Source: Deltaproteobacteria bacterium Ga0077550
Lineage (GTDB): Bacteria; Myxococcota_A; Polyangia; Nannocystales; Nannocystaceae
Assembly (NCBI GenBank): GCA_001464385.1
Contig: LNFB01000220.1
Span: 1 to 46,987, forward strand
Reading direction: 5' to 3'
Length of the DNA: 46,987 bases
Part shown: piece after piece, positions 8,495 to 16,745 of the stretch
How the letters are laid out: the number at the start of each line of letters is the position of its first letter
How positions within the stretch are numbered: position 1 is the first letter of the stretch
Translations under genes and position numbers: made by a program
Notes under the pieces: generated by a model
What the model was told of the DNA's origin: nothing
Database searches by the model: none
What the model saw: the letters and a program-made list of their open reading frames with translations, nothing else

Positions 8495-8764
8495 CGCGAC
8501 TCGGCGCGACGGTCTGCGCAGCCCAGTCCATATGACTGCGCCTCGACCTCGCGCACCTCCGCAGCCTTCGCCGCGGCCTCGACCGCCTCCCCTCGGGCGC
8601 CCTCGGCGGCGCAGTCCCCCGCACCTCGCCAACGCCGAGTGGGGGACCACGACGAGCAACGCTCGGCTTTGTGCCTACCCTCGGGGCGGGTCGACTACCG
8701 TAGGTTCGACGCCGAACTCGGCCGATGCAGTGCGCATCGCGATCGACCAGACGCCGAGAGTCCC

Positions 8765-9145
8765 ATGCTGCACCCACCGATTCCGTCCACGCCGCTCGTG
8801 TTCCAGTCGCTCGACATCGGCAGCATCGCCTACGAGTTGCTCGCGGTCGCGCGTCAGGCCCCCGACGGTAAGGCCTCGCGGACGCTGCTCAAGGGCGACG
8901 AGTCGACGGTAGTGATGGTCGCGCTGCAACGCGGCGTTCGAATGGCGGAACACGGCGCGCCGAGCACCGTGGTCGTGGTGCCGCTGGTCGGTCACGTGAC
9001 CTTCGCCTCGCCCACGACCGACGTGCGGGCGCCGGTGCTCGCGATGCAGTGCCTCGTGATGGGCTCGGGCGTGCGGCACGACGTCGTCGCAGTCGAGGAC
9101 GCCGTGTTCATGTTGATCATCGGTGGCGTCGGCGCCGGCGCGTGA
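8765..9145 (+). CDS. small cupin-like protein
   Basis: The protein is 126 aa from ATG (MLHPPIP). The pattern STVVMVALQRGVRMAEHGAPSTVVVVPLVGHVTF, then a hydrophobic strand and GSGVRHDVVAVEDAVFMLIIG, fits a single-domain cupin barrel; the HG and RHD histidines are candidate metal ligands. No signal peptide is seen. Cupins of this size are isomerases, dioxygenases or sensors, and the sequence does not say which. The 270-nt stretch before it holds no convincing gene. Confidence 0.7.
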   Translation: MLHPPIPSTPLVFQSLDIGSIAYELLAVARQAPDGKASRTLLKGDESTVVMVALQRGVRMAEHGAPSTVVVVPLVGHVTFASPTTDVRAPVLAMQCLVMGSGVRHDVVAVEDAVFMLIIGGVGAGA

Positions 9146-9188
9146 CCTCGGAGGGAGCGGCCACGCGCCGCACGGCAACACCGCACGC

Positions 9189-10430
9189 TCAGCCGCGTCC
9201 GCGCAGCTCGAACGCCCCCCGCTCGAACAGCCCCGGCGACACCCCGCGGTTGCGCACCGCGAGGATCCGGCAGTTGAAGAAGAAGTCGTGGCCGAAGTCG
9301 GTGAACTCGTTGGCCGCCTTGCCCGGGATCGGCAGGATCCTCGCCCCCAGCGGCTTGCCCAGCGCGCACGACATCGCGGCGACGTCCAGGATCAGCGACG
9401 CGATCTCCTCGACGTACGTGTCGCCGGGGATCGGGACCATGTCGAGGCCGCATCCGCACACCGACGCGAACGACAGCAGGCCGTCGAGGCCCAGCGCGCC
9501 GCGGCTGGTTCGCTCGCCGATCGCCGGATCCTCGAGCAGCGAGTCCATCACGCCGTGGAAGCCGACCGCTCGCGCGCCGCTGTCGGTGACCGCCGTGCGC
9601 AGGATGTCGGTCAGGTACGCGGTCGCGAACATCGTGCCGCTCGAGCCGTAGTCATCGACGCCGAGCGACTCGATGATCCGCGCCACGCTGCCGGTCGCGT
9701 CGGGGTACGGGGCGAGCGAGCCGTCGAGGCCGCGATACCGGATCGACGTCGCCTGCTCGATCGCCAGGCCGATCGCGTCGACCTCGCGGAGCTCCTGCAC
9801 CAGCCGCGCGACCAGGCGCCCGCGCAGCTCGCCCAGGCCCACGCCCGCCGACTGGCCGAGCACCTCGCCGAACACCGTCGGCAGCTCGAGCGCCATCGCG
9901 AACGCGTCGTCGGTGCCGCCGTGGCGCGAGAACGGGAAGAACGGGGCGCCCTCGGGCGTGTTGCACGAGGCGCCGACGCGGAAGTTGTCGTAGCCGTTCT
10001 TCGAGAACTTCGACACGGTGTGGATGAACCGCGCGCACTCGAGCACGCCGCCGCGCTCGATGCGACCGTCCTGTGCGACCACGAAGTTCACGAACGCCCG
10101 GGGGTTGCGGCGCATCACGTCGATCGCCGCGTCGAACGTCGGCGTCAGATCGCCGTCGACGAAGGTGGTGAACGGCACGTTGTACCAGCGCACGCCCGCG
10201 GCATCGGCCACCGTCTCGAGCCAGCGCAGGATCGCCTGCAGCCCGACGCGCGAGAACCGGGCGCGGCCGTTCAGCGGCGGCAGCACCAGCCGACGCGTGC
10301 GCAGCGATCGGCCCGCCGCCTCGACCGCCGCGGTGGCCGCGGTGAAGAACGCCGGGATGTCGCGCTCGCGGGCGGCCGGCGTCCCCTGGTCCGGATCGAA
10401 GCCGAGGGTGACCGCGCGGACGAACCTCAT
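9189..10430 (-). CDS. DUF711 (UPF0210) family protein
   Basis: The protein is 413 aa from ATG. Recognisable family blocks include the N-terminal MRFVRAVTLGFDP, the SRHGGTDDAFAMALE block near 165-180, GLDGSLAPYPDATGSV near 235-250, and GSSGTMFATAYLTDIL. DUF711 proteins have been compared structurally with pyruvate formate-lyase-like barrels, but no glycyl-radical RVxG motif is present in the C-terminus (AVRNRGVSPG instead), so radical chemistry is not indicated. The start overlaps the stop of the upstream nucleotidyltransferase (ATGA), making it the last gene of a four-gene operon. Function in the pathway is unknown. Confidence 0.85.
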   Translation of the reverse strand: MRFVRAVTLGFDPDQGTPAARERDIPAFFTAATAAVEAAGRSLRTRRLVLPPLNGRARFSRVGLQAILRWLETVADAAGVRWYNVPFTTFVDGDLTPTFDAAIDVMRRNPRAFVNFVVAQDGRIERGGVLECARFIHTVSKFSKNGYDNFRVGASCNTPEGAPFFPFSRHGGTDDAFAMALELPTVFGEVLGQSAGVGLGELRGRLVARLVQELREVDAIGLAIEQATSIRYRGLDGSLAPYPDATGSVARIIESLGVDDYGSSGTMFATAYLTDILRTAVTDSGARAVGFHGVMDSLLEDPAIGERTSRGALGLDGLLSFASVCGCGLDMVPIPGDTYVEEIASLILDVAAMSCALGKPLGARILPIPGKAANEFTDFGHDFFFNCRILAVRNRGVSPGLFERGAFELRGRG

Positions 10431-11122
10431 GGTTCGCCCCCCGAATCCAAGGACGTGCCCTTCTCCATCAGCGCGAGGTAGTCGAGCGGCGTGTTGATCT
10501 CGGACAGCGCCAGATCGCCCAGGCCGACCGCGGCCACGCGGCCCGGGCCCTGGGCCGCAAGCGGCAGGCACCGCAGCGAGAACAGGCTCGGCGACTCGAT
10601 GCAGTTGCGCTTCCACGTGCGCAGCAGCTCGCGGTCGCACACCTTGAAGATGCCGGGCGCCTCGGGGTCGCGGTCGCTCTTGACCGCGCCCTGGTAGACC
10701 TCGGTGATCGTGCCGTCGTCGGCCACGACCAGGTTCGTCGCCGACATCGTGCGGTTGCCCCGCGTCGCCGACAGCACCGCGTTGTCGGGGCCCGCCTGCA
10801 TGCGCTCGATCACCTCGGGCGCCATGAAGAAGTCGGCCGACAGCACCAGCGTCGGCCGCTCGTCGAGCGCGAGCCCGAGGCTGTAGGCGTTGCCCGTGAG
10901 CCGCCAGTTGGCGTTGTACGCGAACTTCAGCGTGGGGAACGCCTGGAGGATCTCGATCGCGCGGTAGCCGACGACGACCGTGATCTCGAGCCCGGCCAGG
11001 ATGTCGCCGTAGTGGTCGAGCACGCGCTCGCCGGTCTTGGGGTGACGGATCAACGCCTTGGCGAAGCCGTCGAGCTGGAGGCCCTCGCCGGCGGCGAGGA
11101 CGATCGCGCGTTCGGCCCTCAT
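10427..11122 (-). CDS. second nucleotidyltransferase (LicC-like, divergent signature)
   Basis: The protein is 231 aa from ATG. The N-terminus IVLAAGEG starts an NTP-transferase Rossmann fold. The usual GxGxR(M) signature is altered to GEGLQLDGFAKALI, keeping the Lys that contacts pyrophosphate. Downstream, NANWRLTGNAYSLGLAL matches the N-x(5-6)-N-x-x-SL pattern of LicC phosphocholine cytidylyltransferases, and LSADFFM supplies an Asp at the metal position. It sits third in the operon with 4-base overlaps on both sides. The altered nucleotide loop may mean a different nucleotide or a weaker/regulatory role compared with the first nucleotidyltransferase. Confidence 0.82.
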   Translation of the reverse strand: MRAERAIVLAAGEGLQLDGFAKALIRHPKTGERVLDHYGDILAGLEITVVVGYRAIEILQAFPTLKFAYNANWRLTGNAYSLGLALDERPTLVLSADFFMAPEVIERMQAGPDNAVLSATRGNRTMSATNLVVADDGTITEVYQGAVKSDRDPEAPGIFKVCDRELLRTWKRNCIESPSLFSLRCLPLAAQGPGRVAAVGLGDLALSEINTPLDYLALMEKGTSLDSGGEP

Positions 11123-11499
11123 CGGAGCTTCTCCAGGGCGATCTCGATCGCCGGCAGCTCGGTGGGGAAGCGGTGCTTGGCGGTCTTGTACGGGTAGATG
11201 TCGCCGCGCAGCGACTTCTCGATCACCAGCGCCGCGGTGACCTCGTGGTTGTCGCGCAGGCTCCACACCTCGACGTCGTCGTAGTCGTACATCACGCACG
11301 GGACCTTGCGCAGGCCCAGGGCCAGCGCGACCTCCATGCGGTGCTGGCCGTCGAGCACGAGCTTGTGCGTGCGCTCGATCGCCAGCGGCTTGGTCCACAC
11401 GCCCTCGTCGAGGATCTTCTTCTCGAGCCACTTCGCGCGGCGCTTGCTGTGGCCCTCGATGTGGCGCAGCCGCTTGGGATCGATCATCTGGATCTTCAT
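11119..11499 (-). CDS. ParB/sulfiredoxin-superfamily protein, SerK/SbnI-like putative small-molecule kinase
   Basis: The protein is 126 aa, a lone ParB-N domain without the DNA-binding part of chromosomal ParB. The DGQHR motif (residues 50-54) is the superfamily's nucleotide/phosphate-binding box. The tail SLRGDIYPYKTAKHRFP near 96-112 matches the G-x-x-x-P-x-KTT-x-H ending of the free-serine kinases SerK and SbnI rather than ParB. SerK/SbnI phosphorylate L-serine with ADP or ATP. With nucleotidyltransferases on both sides and 4-base overlaps, phosphorylation of a small hydroxylated metabolite followed by nucleotidyl transfer is a coherent hypothesis. ATG at 11487 is a possible alternative start. 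Confidence 0.82.
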   Translation of the reverse strand: MKIQMIDPKRLRHIEGHSKRRAKWLEKKILDEGVWTKPLAIERTHKLVLDGQHRMEVALALGLRKVPCVMYDYDDVEVWSLRDNHEVTAALVIEKSLRGDIYPYKTAKHRFPTELPAIEIALEKLR

Positions 11500-12239
11500 G
11501 TTGTCACCTGGTCGACGAGGCGCTGGTATTCCTCGGGAGTGTTGACCGACACCGCGCGGGCCGAGCCGAGGTCGCGGGCCTTGCACGGCAGCGCCGCGAG
11601 GTTGTCGATCCACGGCATCAGCCAGTACTGCTTCATGCTGCGATCGCGCGCCGCGTGCAGCAGAGCCGTGAACGCCTCGGCCTCGCCGGGGCCGATCTTC
11701 GTGACGCCGACGAGCTTCTCGTGGCCGGCGTACTCGGGTTGCCACGAAGGGACGATGCGCAGGTCGGTGACGTCGCGCGCCGCGTCGGCGCGCAGGATGC
11801 CGCCCACCTGCGTGCTGACGAACGGCCCGCGGCTGTACCACACCGAGTGATCGGCGTCCGACGGGTCGAGCATCGCCGCCCACGCCGCGTCGCTCATCCA
11901 GATGTCGGCCTCGACCACGAACGCCGGCGACGGATCGGCGGCGAGCGCCAGCGACAGCGAGTGGATGTTGACGTCGTCCTGCCAGCGTTCGTTGACGACG
12001 AACGTCAGGCGCTTGGGCGAGCGCTCCTCGAGGCGCGCGCGCACGTAGTCGGCGCGGAAGCCCAGGACGACCGTGATGTCGTCGACGCCGTGCTCGAACG
12101 CCTGCCGGATCAGCCGCGTCGCGAACGGCTCGCCCTGGATCGGCAGCAGGCTCTTGGGCTCCTGTTCACCGAGCACGCCCATGCGAGCGCCCCGTCCGGC
12201 TGCGAGCAACACCACCCGAGGGGCACGAGCGAGGACCAC
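11496..12239 (-). CDS. first nucleotidyltransferase (LicC-like, canonical signature)
   Basis: The protein is 247 aa from GTG. The signature LLAAGRGARMG at residues 11-21 followed by EPKSLLPIQG is the classical sugar/choline-phosphate nucleotidyltransferase motif. NERWQDDVNIHSLSLAL near 105 matches the LicC cytidylyltransferase pattern, and VEADIWM supplies the metal-binding Asp. It should transfer an NMP to a phosphorylated small molecule. It is the first gene of the operon, with a promoter 8 nt upstream and no room for a leader. The stop overlaps the ATG of the SerK-like gene. Confidence 0.87.
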   Translation of the reverse strand: MVLARAPRVVLLAAGRGARMGVLGEQEPKSLLPIQGEPFATRLIRQAFEHGVDDITVVLGFRADYVRARLEERSPKRLTFVVNERWQDDVNIHSLSLALAADPSPAFVVEADIWMSDAAWAAMLDPSDADHSVWYSRGPFVSTQVGGILRADAARDVTDLRIVPSWQPEYAGHEKLVGVTKIGPGEAEAFTALLHAARDRSMKQYWLMPWIDNLAALPCKARDLGSARAVSVNTPEEYQRLVDQVTT

Positions 12240-12247
12240 GGGCTTGG

Positions 12248-12276
12248 CTCTTATCGGGGCGCTGCGACGCGGTCAA
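12248..12276 (-). promoter_or_regulatory. promoter of the SerK/nucleotidyltransferase/DUF711 operon
   Basis: On the minus strand, TTGACC (12276-12271), a 17-nt spacer and TAAGAG (12253-12248) form a near-consensus sigma-70 promoter. The hexamer ends eight bases before the GTG at 12239, so the transcript should be leaderless or nearly so. Confidence 0.65.
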
Positions 12277-12285
12277 GCCCCCGAC

Positions 12286-13203
12286 TCACGCGGGCGTGCG
12301 TGGATCGTCGAAGCCCGTCGCGTCGAGCATCTCCCAGCTGGGGTAGCCGGCCTCGTCGGCGCGATCGAGCCAGCCGGCGGCCTCCTCGGGCGTGCCGTCG
12401 ATCTCCGCGCCGAGGATCATGACGGCGAGCGTCGCCGCGGCGCGGCCGTTGCCGCGATCGGCCGCGCGGGTGTAGTAGGCCGCGGCCTTGGCCATGTCGA
12501 CCGCGCCCTCGCTGCCCGAGGCGTGGGCGGCCCCGAGGTTGTAGAGCGCGCGCGGGTGCTCGGCCGCGGCGGCGCGATCGAGCCACGCGCGCGAGGCCAC
12601 GGGATCGGCCGGCACGCCGAGGCCCTGCGCGTAGATGATGTAGAGCTCGAACATCGCGTCGCTGCTGCCGGCGTCCGCCGCCTCGACGTGGCGCGCGTGG
12701 GCGGCCTCGAACTCGCCGAGCCAGTGGTGCACGAGCCCGCGTTGGTACAGCTCGGCGGGGTTCGGATCGGCGAGCAACGCGAGCGAGGCGAGCGCGCGGC
12801 GTTGGTTGGCTTCGGTCGAGTGACGGGTGAGGCGAGCGAGCTGCAGCGTCGCCTCGCGATCGCCGAGTCGCCCGGCCTCGGCGAAGGCGCGCAGCGTCGC
12901 CTGCAGCGACGGGTCGTGGTCCTCGATCGCGCGGGCGTCGGCGGACCACGGCCGCGCGTCGGCGTCCGCAGGATCGATCCCGTCGAAGGCACCGAGGGTT
13001 CGCAGCGCGGCGAGGTAGCACTCGGCGAGCGTTCGATACGCGGGCGCGCAGCCGGCTTGCGCCGCCGTCCAGAGCGCGTCGAGCATCGCGCGCTCCGTGC
13101 CGGGGACATCGGCGATCAATCCGATCATCGCATCACCGCGCACGAAGCCATCGAACAGCGCGCGGCCCTGCGTGAACGCCTCGTCGGGATCGACCTCGGT
13201 CAT
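12286..13203 (-). CDS. Sel1/TPR-like repeat protein
   Basis: The protein is 305 aa. Repeats of about 36 residues with the Sel1 pattern (A-x-x-x-LG-x-x-Y/H-x-x-G-x-G, then A-x-x-W-x-x-x-AA) appear from about residue 170 onward: AMFELYIIYAQGLGVPAD, ALYNLGAAHASGSEG and AAATLAVMILGAEID. The N-terminal part also has helical Ala/Leu repeats. No signal peptide is seen, so it should be a cytoplasmic interaction scaffold. It lies upstream of, and in the same direction as, the nucleotidyltransferase operon, but that operon has its own promoter, so a shared role is not implied. Confidence 0.82.
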   Translation of the reverse strand: MTEVDPDEAFTQGRALFDGFVRGDAMIGLIADVPGTERAMLDALWTAAQAGCAPAYRTLAECYLAALRTLGAFDGIDPADADARPWSADARAIEDHDPSLQATLRAFAEAGRLGDREATLQLARLTRHSTEANQRRALASLALLADPNPAELYQRGLVHHWLGEFEAAHARHVEAADAGSSDAMFELYIIYAQGLGVPADPVASRAWLDRAAAAEHPRALYNLGAAHASGSEGAVDMAKAAAYYTRAADRGNGRAAATLAVMILGAEIDGTPEEAAGWLDRADEAGYPSWEMLDATGFDDPRTPA

Positions 13204-13254
13204 GGGCCGCGATCATGCCCGCGGGGCGGGACCCATGACAATCGCGACGGCGCC

Positions 13255-13812
13255 TCACCAGCCGTTCGTGCCCGGACCGCCCTTGAACGGCCCGACGACG
13301 TGGCGCGTGATCCAGCCGCCGTAGAACCCACCCGGCTGCGGCTCGGCCCGCTCGCCGCCGACGAAGCACGCGTCCATCGCCGCGCAGTAGAACGCGACGT
13401 GATCCGCGAGCGCCGCGAAGTCGTCGAACGGATCGGGGTAGCTCCACGCCGCGCGCTCGGCCACGCGATCACCGACGCGCACCGTCCAGTACCGCGCGAC
13501 GCCCTTCCACTCGCACATCGAGCTGCCGCCCGCGCGCGCGAGTCGATCCCACACGACGTCGTTGGGCGGCACGTAGTACGTCGGCGGATGCGACGTCTCG
13601 AGCAGCCGCAGCGCCGCGGCGCTCTGCGCGATGACCTCGCCGCCGAACAGGACGCGGACCGGATGGATGCAGCGCTCGACCCGCGGCGGCCGCGGGAAGC
13701 TCCACACGGATTCCTGATCGGGCCCCGGGATCGCGATCGCGTCCGGGCGCGGGTGACCCGACGCGGACCACTGGGCACGCGCGCGGAGGATGTCGTCGCT
13801 GGGCGTCGCCAC
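13255..13812 (-). CDS. DUF427 domain-containing protein
   Basis: The protein is 185 aa from GTG. The family signature is complete: ETSHPPTYYVPPNDV, then SMCEWKGVARYW, AAWSYPDP, HVAFY, and the tail QPGGFYGGWITRHVVGPFKG. DUF427 proteins are small cytoplasmic beta-rich proteins of unknown function. The start lies six bases behind TAGGAA on the minus strand, in a region shared with the divergent lipoprotein gene; the two putative -10 elements overlap head to head. Confidence 0.9.
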   Translation of the reverse strand: MATPSDDILRARAQWSASGHPRPDAIAIPGPDQESVWSFPRPPRVERCIHPVRVLFGGEVIAQSAAALRLLETSHPPTYYVPPNDVVWDRLARAGGSSMCEWKGVARYWTVRVGDRVAERAAWSYPDPFDDFAALADHVAFYCAAMDACFVGGERAEPQPGGFYGGWITRHVVGPFKGGPGTNGW

Positions 13813-13925
13813 GGGGGGTTCCTAGCATGCGCGGACGCATGGACCAGCGTGGGCGTGAGGCGGCGCCCAGGATGGTCGATCGGGCGCCACACGGGATCGC
13901 GGTCCCCCGACCATCGCCCAGCGGG

Positions 13926-16199
13926 ATGCCGAGCCGCACCGTCCGCCCCCTCGCCCTCGCGCTGTGCGTGACCGCCTGCACCCCCGACGAGGTGCTCTCC
14001 GCGGGCTCGAGCAGCAGCGGGGACCCGGGCACGGCGAGCTCGGTCGACTCCGGCCCCATCGTAGACACCGGCGAGCTCGACACCAGCGGCGGCTGGAGCA
14101 GCACCTCGCCGAGCGGCGGCAGCACGAGTACGAGCAGCGGAACCGACGGCACCACGGGCACCGGCGAGCCCACGACCTCCGGCGAGTCGGACGCGACGAC
14201 GTCCTCCGACGCGTCGAGCTCGACGTCGACCGACCCCTCGACGTCGACCGACCCCTCGACCACCGACGCGCCGACCTCGACGAGCGACGCGTCGAGCTCC
14301 ACGGACGCGACGACCACCGCGTCGAGCTCCACGGGTGATCCGAGCACCACCGGGGATTCCCTGGGCTCGACCGGCGCGTCCAGCTCCGGCGGCGAGTCGA
14401 GCAGCACCGGCGACGACACCGACGGCGGCGGTCCCTGCGAGGGCACGGTCGCGCGCACGCACGTCGGCCAGGTCACCACGCACCACGACGGCGATCGCTT
14501 CGTGACGGTCGACGAGGGGCACAACCTGGTGCTGTGGGACACCGCCACGCTCGCGGTCCTGTTCGAGGCGCGCGGAGTCCGGTACGCGAGCATCGATGGC
14601 GGCACGCTCGCGTACGACACGTTCGAGTACGACACCGTGTTCATCGTCGACGCGACGACTGGTTCGCCATCGGGCGAGGTGCCGTACCAGTTCGCGTGGG
14701 GCATCGCGCAGGACGGCAGCTACGTCTGGACCGGCAGCGCCACCGCGCTCACCGTGTACGAACCCGACGGCGCCCTGCGCTGGTCGGTCGACGAGAACTT
14801 CCTCGGGGTCCAGGTGCTCGCGCAGGGCGACGTGCTGCACGCGTTCGCCGGGGGACAGAGCGCGACCGAGGTGCTGCACTACGCCGCCGACGTCGGCGTG
14901 CTCGACAGCGACGCCTTCCTCGGCACCTTCGGCGGCTGGTTCGAGGACGTGCCGCGCTACTGGACCAACCAGGGCATGGCGTACCGCGTCTACGACGTCG
15001 ACAACACGGTGCTGGTCCTCGAGCTCGGCGCGCCCACCCACGGCTTCGGCACCCGACTCGTGCGTCCCGGCGGCGTGGTCGACATCTTCGATCCCGACAC
15101 GGTGCTCGCACCGGTCGGCAGCGACCGGTTCGAGGACGGCGGCGCCGTGCTCTGGCGCGCCATCGACGGCTCCGCGACGGTGGTGCGCCTCGACACCGAT
15201 CCCGTCACGGCGACACCGGTCGCGCCGGTCTGCTGCATCACCGAGGACTACCCGAGCTTCGCCTACGCCGATGGTGCGTGGCTGCTCGGCGGCGACCACG
15301 GGCAGGTGACCGACGATCTCGGCCGCGCGATCACGGACGGCGAGGCCGTCGCGATCGCCGGCTCGACGGCGGGCCGCATGGCGCTGTCGATGGGGGACGG
15401 CGTGCTCCACATCGCGGACGTCGGCGAGGACTGCACGTGGGCCGAGATCTCGAGCTTCCCGCGGGTCGGCCGCAACCTCCGCATGTCCGGCGACGGCACC
15501 ACGCTGCTGTCGACCGAGCGGTGGACGACGATGTTCGGCTCGAACCGCGACGGCACCAGGATCTATGCGCTGCCCGACGGCGCGATGCAGGCCGAGTACC
15601 AGCTCGGCGTGATGTCGGACAGCCTCTTCGGCCACGACATCTCCGACGACGCCAGCGTGTGGTCGCGGCTGTGGTTCAACACCGGCATCGGCACCTACTC
15701 GGTCGCCGGCGTCGCCGGGCTCGCCGGGAGCGGGCGCGTCATCCCGCGCATCGCCCCCGACGCGCAGCACGTCGTCATCAGTGACGGCGGGTCCGGCGTG
15801 CTCGAGACGTGGGCCGACTCCGTCACGTACGTCTACGATCCCCAGGACTTCGCGGGCATCATCGACGGCGTCGCGCACGGCTTCATCGACGACGGCCACG
15901 TGCTCGTCGCCCGCTACGCGGACTGCGGGAACAACTGCATCACCATGATCGGCTCCGACATCGTCGACATGACCGGCACGATCGTGGCGGCCACCGCCCT
16001 GCCCGATCTCCGCGACCTGCGGCGCATCGACGACGGCGCCGCGATCGCCTTCGATCCGGCGGGCAACGGGGCGATCTACGACGTGACGGCGGGCGTGCTG
16101 CTCTGGGAGGCGCCCGCGGGTGCCGCGGTCGAGGTCGCGGGGCCGAACCATGTGCTGGTCTCGACCGGCGCGCGCGTCGACGTGGTCCGTTGGCGGTGA
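13926..16199 (+). CDS. large lipoprotein with Ser/Thr-rich linker and beta-propeller-like domain
   Basis: The protein is 757 aa from ATG at 13926, chosen because MPSRTVRPLALALCVTAC is a good lipoprotein signal; the frame stays open to 13827. Residues about 20-175 are an extreme Ser/Thr/Asp/Gly linker containing an 18-bp DNA tandem repeat. The remaining about 580 residues show regularly spaced strands with GxxLxVWD-like ends (NLVLWDTATLAVLFEARG, GAILWRAIDG-type, AIYDVTAGVLLWEAP), suggesting one or two WD/PQQ-type propellers. It is likely displayed on the outer membrane as a binding or scaffold protein. Function unknown. Confidence 0.8.
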   Translation: MPSRTVRPLALALCVTACTPDEVLSAGSSSSGDPGTASSVDSGPIVDTGELDTSGGWSSTSPSGGSTSTSSGTDGTTGTGEPTTSGESDATTSSDASSSTSTDPSTSTDPSTTDAPTSTSDASSSTDATTTASSSTGDPSTTGDSLGSTGASSSGGESSSTGDDTDGGGPCEGTVARTHVGQVTTHHDGDRFVTVDEGHNLVLWDTATLAVLFEARGVRYASIDGGTLAYDTFEYDTVFIVDATTGSPSGEVPYQFAWGIAQDGSYVWTGSATALTVYEPDGALRWSVDENFLGVQVLAQGDVLHAFAGGQSATEVLHYAADVGVLDSDAFLGTFGGWFEDVPRYWTNQGMAYRVYDVDNTVLVLELGAPTHGFGTRLVRPGGVVDIFDPDTVLAPVGSDRFEDGGAVLWRAIDGSATVVRLDTDPVTATPVAPVCCITEDYPSFAYADGAWLLGGDHGQVTDDLGRAITDGEAVAIAGSTAGRMALSMGDGVLHIADVGEDCTWAEISSFPRVGRNLRMSGDGTTLLSTERWTTMFGSNRDGTRIYALPDGAMQAEYQLGVMSDSLFGHDISDDASVWSRLWFNTGIGTYSVAGVAGLAGSGRVIPRIAPDAQHVVISDGGSGVLETWADSVTYVYDPQDFAGIIDGVAHGFIDDGHVLVARYADCGNNCITMIGSDIVDMTGTIVAATALPDLRDLRRIDDGAAIAFDPAGNGAIYDVTAGVLLWEAPAGAAVEVAGPNHVLVSTGARVDVVRWR
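14223..14258 (+). repeat. two perfect 18-bp tandem repeats within the lipoprotein linker
   Basis: The unit ACGTCGACCGACCCCTCG occurs twice head to tail and encodes TSTDPS twice. Slippage here would change linker length in six-residue steps. Confidence 0.85.
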
Positions 16200-16211
16200 G
16201 CACGCGCGGCT

Positions 16212-16233
16212 CGATCGGCCGATCGGCCGATCG
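16212..16233. repeat. 22-bp perfect palindrome built from CGATCGGC units
   Basis: The sequence equals its own reverse complement over 22 bp and consists of overlapping CGATCGGC repeats. It lies 12 bases after the stop of the large lipoprotein and about 110 bases before the next gene. No T-tract follows, so it could be a factor-independent pause, a protein-binding site or a structured 3' end. Confidence 0.75.
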
Positions 16234-16343
16234 GACAACGGAGTGATCTCCGTGCCGACTTCGTGATCGCCACGACGATGATCGCACCGCAATTCCACGC
16301 CGTCGACACGGAAGCGCGCACGCAAAGCGGTGTCTCTCGCCCC

Positions 16344-16745
16344 GTGAACGATCTCCGACTGGCGCCCGGTGACTCGGGGCCGCTGTTCTCGCCGCAGCCG
16401 TTCCCACCGGGGCTCCTCGGCCAGCGTCACCTCGACTCGACGCTGTTCGATCTGCGGACCCTCGACGCCGCGCGCCTCACCCCGCGCGAGCACCGTGCCG
16501 CGGGCAATCGGGGGGGCGGTGAGCCGCCGGGCTCTGGCCTCATCGACATCAAGACGCTGGTGGCGGCGCACCATGGCGAGTCGCAGGCGCGCCGGATCAC
16601 GCTACTCCCGCCGCGGACGTTGGTCGCCCTGCCGGAGGCGCCGGTCGCACCGACGCCCGCCGCATCGAATCGGCCGCTCTTGATCGCGACGTGCATCGCG
16701 CTGCTCGGCGTGGTGATCGCGCTCGTGCTCGCGGCAGTCGGCTGA
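16344..16745 (+). CDS. small protein with C-terminal membrane anchor
   Basis: The protein is 133 aa from GTG (VNDLRLAPGDSG); the frame is open 27 codons further upstream, but that part crosses a region without coding character. Residues 1-100 are polar with short motifs (PLFSPQPFPPGLLGQRHLDSTLFDLRTLD). Residues about 108-131 form one hydrophobic helix (PLLIATCIALLGVVIALVLAAVG) at the very C-terminus, giving a tail-anchored topology. It may be involved in protein-protein contacts at the inner membrane. No family is recognised. Confidence 0.65.
   Translation: MNDLRLAPGDSGPLFSPQPFPPGLLGQRHLDSTLFDLRTLDAARLTPREHRAAGNRGGGEPPGSGLIDIKTLVAAHHGESQARRITLLPPRTLVALPEAPVAPTPAASNRPLLIATCIALLGVVIALVLAAVG

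Noticed and set aside
8530..8660. Short Glu/Ala/Val-rich minus-strand frame (EAVEAAAKAAEVREVE)
   Set aside because: It looks briefly like a coiled coil, but the upstream part is not protein-like, no start codon fits, and it ends inside the neighbouring gene.
9189..10430. DUF711 protein as a glycyl-radical enzyme
   Set aside because: The C-terminus lacks the RVxG-[FWY] glycyl-radical motif and no activating radical-SAM gene is nearby.
11119..11499. ParB-domain gene as a partition system
   Set aside because: There is no ParA gene, no parS-like palindrome nearby and no helix-turn-helix half. The tail fits SerK/SbnI better.
13200..16574. 1124-codon open frame on the minus strand
   Set aside because: It is antisense to the large lipoprotein gene with its signal peptide and linker. 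Composition is typical of a shadow frame.
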